DNA of 5,211 nucleotides from XYC2-FULL-41-22 sp041666465. Its GTDB lineage: Bacteria; Patescibacteriota; Gracilibacteria; UBA1369; UBA12470. This document shows, piece by piece, positions 4,228 through 5,211 of this stretch. The stretch's first letter is position 1. Every line of letters starts with the position of its first letter. Both the position numbers and the translations under genes were made by a program. The notes under the pieces were generated by a model, which made no database searches, was not told where the DNA came from, and saw nothing but the letters and a program-made list of their open reading frames with translations. The stretch is from positions 1-5,211 of the forward strand of contig JBAYGX010000108.1 in the NCBI GenBank assembly GCA_041666465.1, read 5' to 3'.

Positions 4228-5211
4228 AAAAATTTATCGGGCGATTTTTATTTTAGGCATTATTGCGTTTGGATTATCGGAAATTCATGTTTTTGATGTT
4301 TTAAGAATTATTGCAGGGACGGGGTTCATGCTTTCTTTTGGTCTTCCTTACATCGAGTTGATTGCCGCGAAGATCAAAATGAATAGTCTTGAAAAGATGG
4401 TGTTTGCAATTGCGATGTCCTTGCTTCTGATTTATCCGGCCGGGGTTATAAATATATTTATCGAGGGCAAAGAAAATATATACGTACAACATCTATCGGG
4501 CATATTATTTATAATGTTGGTGATTTTTTCTTTTGGCATTCTTTTAAATAAAATCCTCAAGGTACGGAGCGATAATCTGGAGATGGAAAAAAGGGAAATT
4601 TGGATGCTTTTACCGGTAATTTTGCTCGGACTGGTTTTTCGAGTTATTAACCTGGGAGAAGCGAATCTGAACGGGGATGAAATCGATATGGGGGCGGCAA
4701 TATACGATCTTGTTGATGGGATGGTTGCCGGTAGGAATGCGTATTTTATTTCTCAAACAGGTCATTCGCCTCTGGGATTTTTTATTTCTCATGCATTTTA
4801 TAATCTTCTCGAACCGGGTGGGTTTTATTTGATGAAAGATTGGATGTTTAGAGCGCCGCAAGTTTTGATGGGAGTTTTGGTTATGTTTGGTACATATTTA
4901 ATAACGAAAAAACTAACGCAAACGAGATGGATTTCATTGCTGGCGGCTTCCCTGATCGCCGTAGATAGTTATTCGAATTTCGCCTCAAGACTTGCGATTT
5001 TTCAGGACTTAAGCACATTCGCCTTTTTTACATTGGTTTTCTTACTGGCAATGATTATGTTTTTGGAAATGAAAAACAAAACAACCGCGATATTGCTTGG
5101 AGTGAGCTTCGGGACTTTGTTGTTGGTTAAATTTACCGGAATACTGTTTCTGCCTTTGTTTTTATTACCGATAATTTTATGCAAAAAAGAATGGAAAAAA
5201 ATCTTTTTATC
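4208..5211 (+). CDS. Multi-pass GT-C glycosyltransferase with DUF1616-like N-terminus (truncated by window end)
   Basis: Open from ATG 4208 through the window end; 334 codons are visible and the C-terminus is missing. A weak GGAA (4197-4200) lies 7 nt before the ATG, and the start overlaps the aminotransferase by 20 nt. The protein is strongly hydrophobic, with likely membrane segments near 11-29, 33-53, 63-84, 95-113, 131-148, 186-202, 215-233, 243-257, 270-287 and 294-323. The first 115 residues, with LEKMVFAIAMSLLL (61-74), resemble the DUF1616 membrane module. Then NLNGDEIDMG (153-162) follows a helix and carries the Asp-Glu pair expected in the first outer loop of PMT/ArnT-type GT-C enzymes. 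HSPLGFF (186-192), FRAPQVLMG (214-222) and SRLAIFQDL (260-268) also fit that group. Such enzymes take a polyprenyl-phosphate sugar outside the cytoplasmic membrane and attach it to a lipid, glycan or protein, matching the upstream GT2. The acceptor is unknown. Confidence 0.85.
   Translation, partial: MLTLKIRKIYRAIFILGIIAFGLSEIHVFDVLRIIAGTGFMLSFGLPYIELIAAKIKMNSLEKMVFAIAMSLLLIYPAGVINIFIEGKENIYVQHLSGILFIMLVIFSFGILLNKILKVRSDNLEMEKREIWMLLPVILLGLVFRVINLGEANLNGDEIDMGAAIYDLVDGMVAGRNAYFISQTGHSPLGFFISHAFYNLLEPGGFYLMKDWMFRAPQVLMGVLVMFGTYLITKKLTQTRWISLLAASLIAVDSYSNFASRLAIFQDLSTFAFFTLVFLLAMIMFLEMKNKTTAILLGVSFGTLLLVKFTGILFLPLFLLPIILCKKEWKKIFL

Noticed and set aside
4301..5184. Three minus-strand frames opposite the end of the window
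   Set aside because: The plus strand carries an uninterrupted membrane protein frame from 4208 to 5211 with GT-C features; the antisense frames are rich in Lys/Asn/Arg and lack domains, as expected for the complement of a hydrophobic gene.

Overview
This is an AT-rich bacterial window with two divergent transcription units that meet in a short control region at about 2156-2438. The GT2 gene ends at an in-frame TGA with no useful read-through, so the standard bacterial code applies. The lineage cannot be fixed from one window. Few genes have a clear Shine-Dalgarno site, genes overlap, there is a small heptamer array between genes, and a DUF1616-like/GT-C membrane protein is present. These would fit a Patescibacteria (CPR)-like or other uncultivated bacterium, but this is a guess.

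Left, minus strand: metK (S-adenosylmethionine synthase, 2155 down to 1022), followed by a SAM-dependent methyltransferase with an N-terminal zinc-type CxxC...CxxC module (934 down to 77). The metK leader carries the clearest regulatory element here, a SAM-I (S-box) riboswitch. Its conserved core, P2 kink-turn region, P3, P4 and a covarying pseudoknot can all be read directly. An antiterminator hairpin and an intrinsic terminator follow, sharing bases in the classic transcription-attenuation layout. The enzyme that makes SAM is therefore predicted to be shut off by SAM, and the SAM-consuming methyltransferase downstream may share the control. A 7-nt degenerate tandem repeat and a perfect 18-bp palindrome lie between these two genes.

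Right, plus strand: three overlapping genes for glycan assembly. They are a DPM1-like family 2 glycosyltransferase (2439-3164), a DegT/DnrJ/EryC1/StrS PLP-dependent sugar aminotransferase (3124-4227), and a multi-pass GT-C type glycosyltransferase (4208 to the window end, truncated). Together they suggest a route in which a nucleotide keto-sugar is aminated, a sugar is loaded on a polyprenyl phosphate at the inner membrane face, and a GT-C enzyme transfers it outside. This resembles the ArnB-ArnC-ArnT logic. The methyltransferase on the other strand is also of a type common in glycan clusters.

No tRNA, rRNA, CRISPR, insertion sequence or phage gene was seen. Nothing here is a clearly new system. 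The most rewarding parts are the riboswitch with its unusually short P1 and repeated CATC/GATG switching elements, and the three-gene glycan operon.
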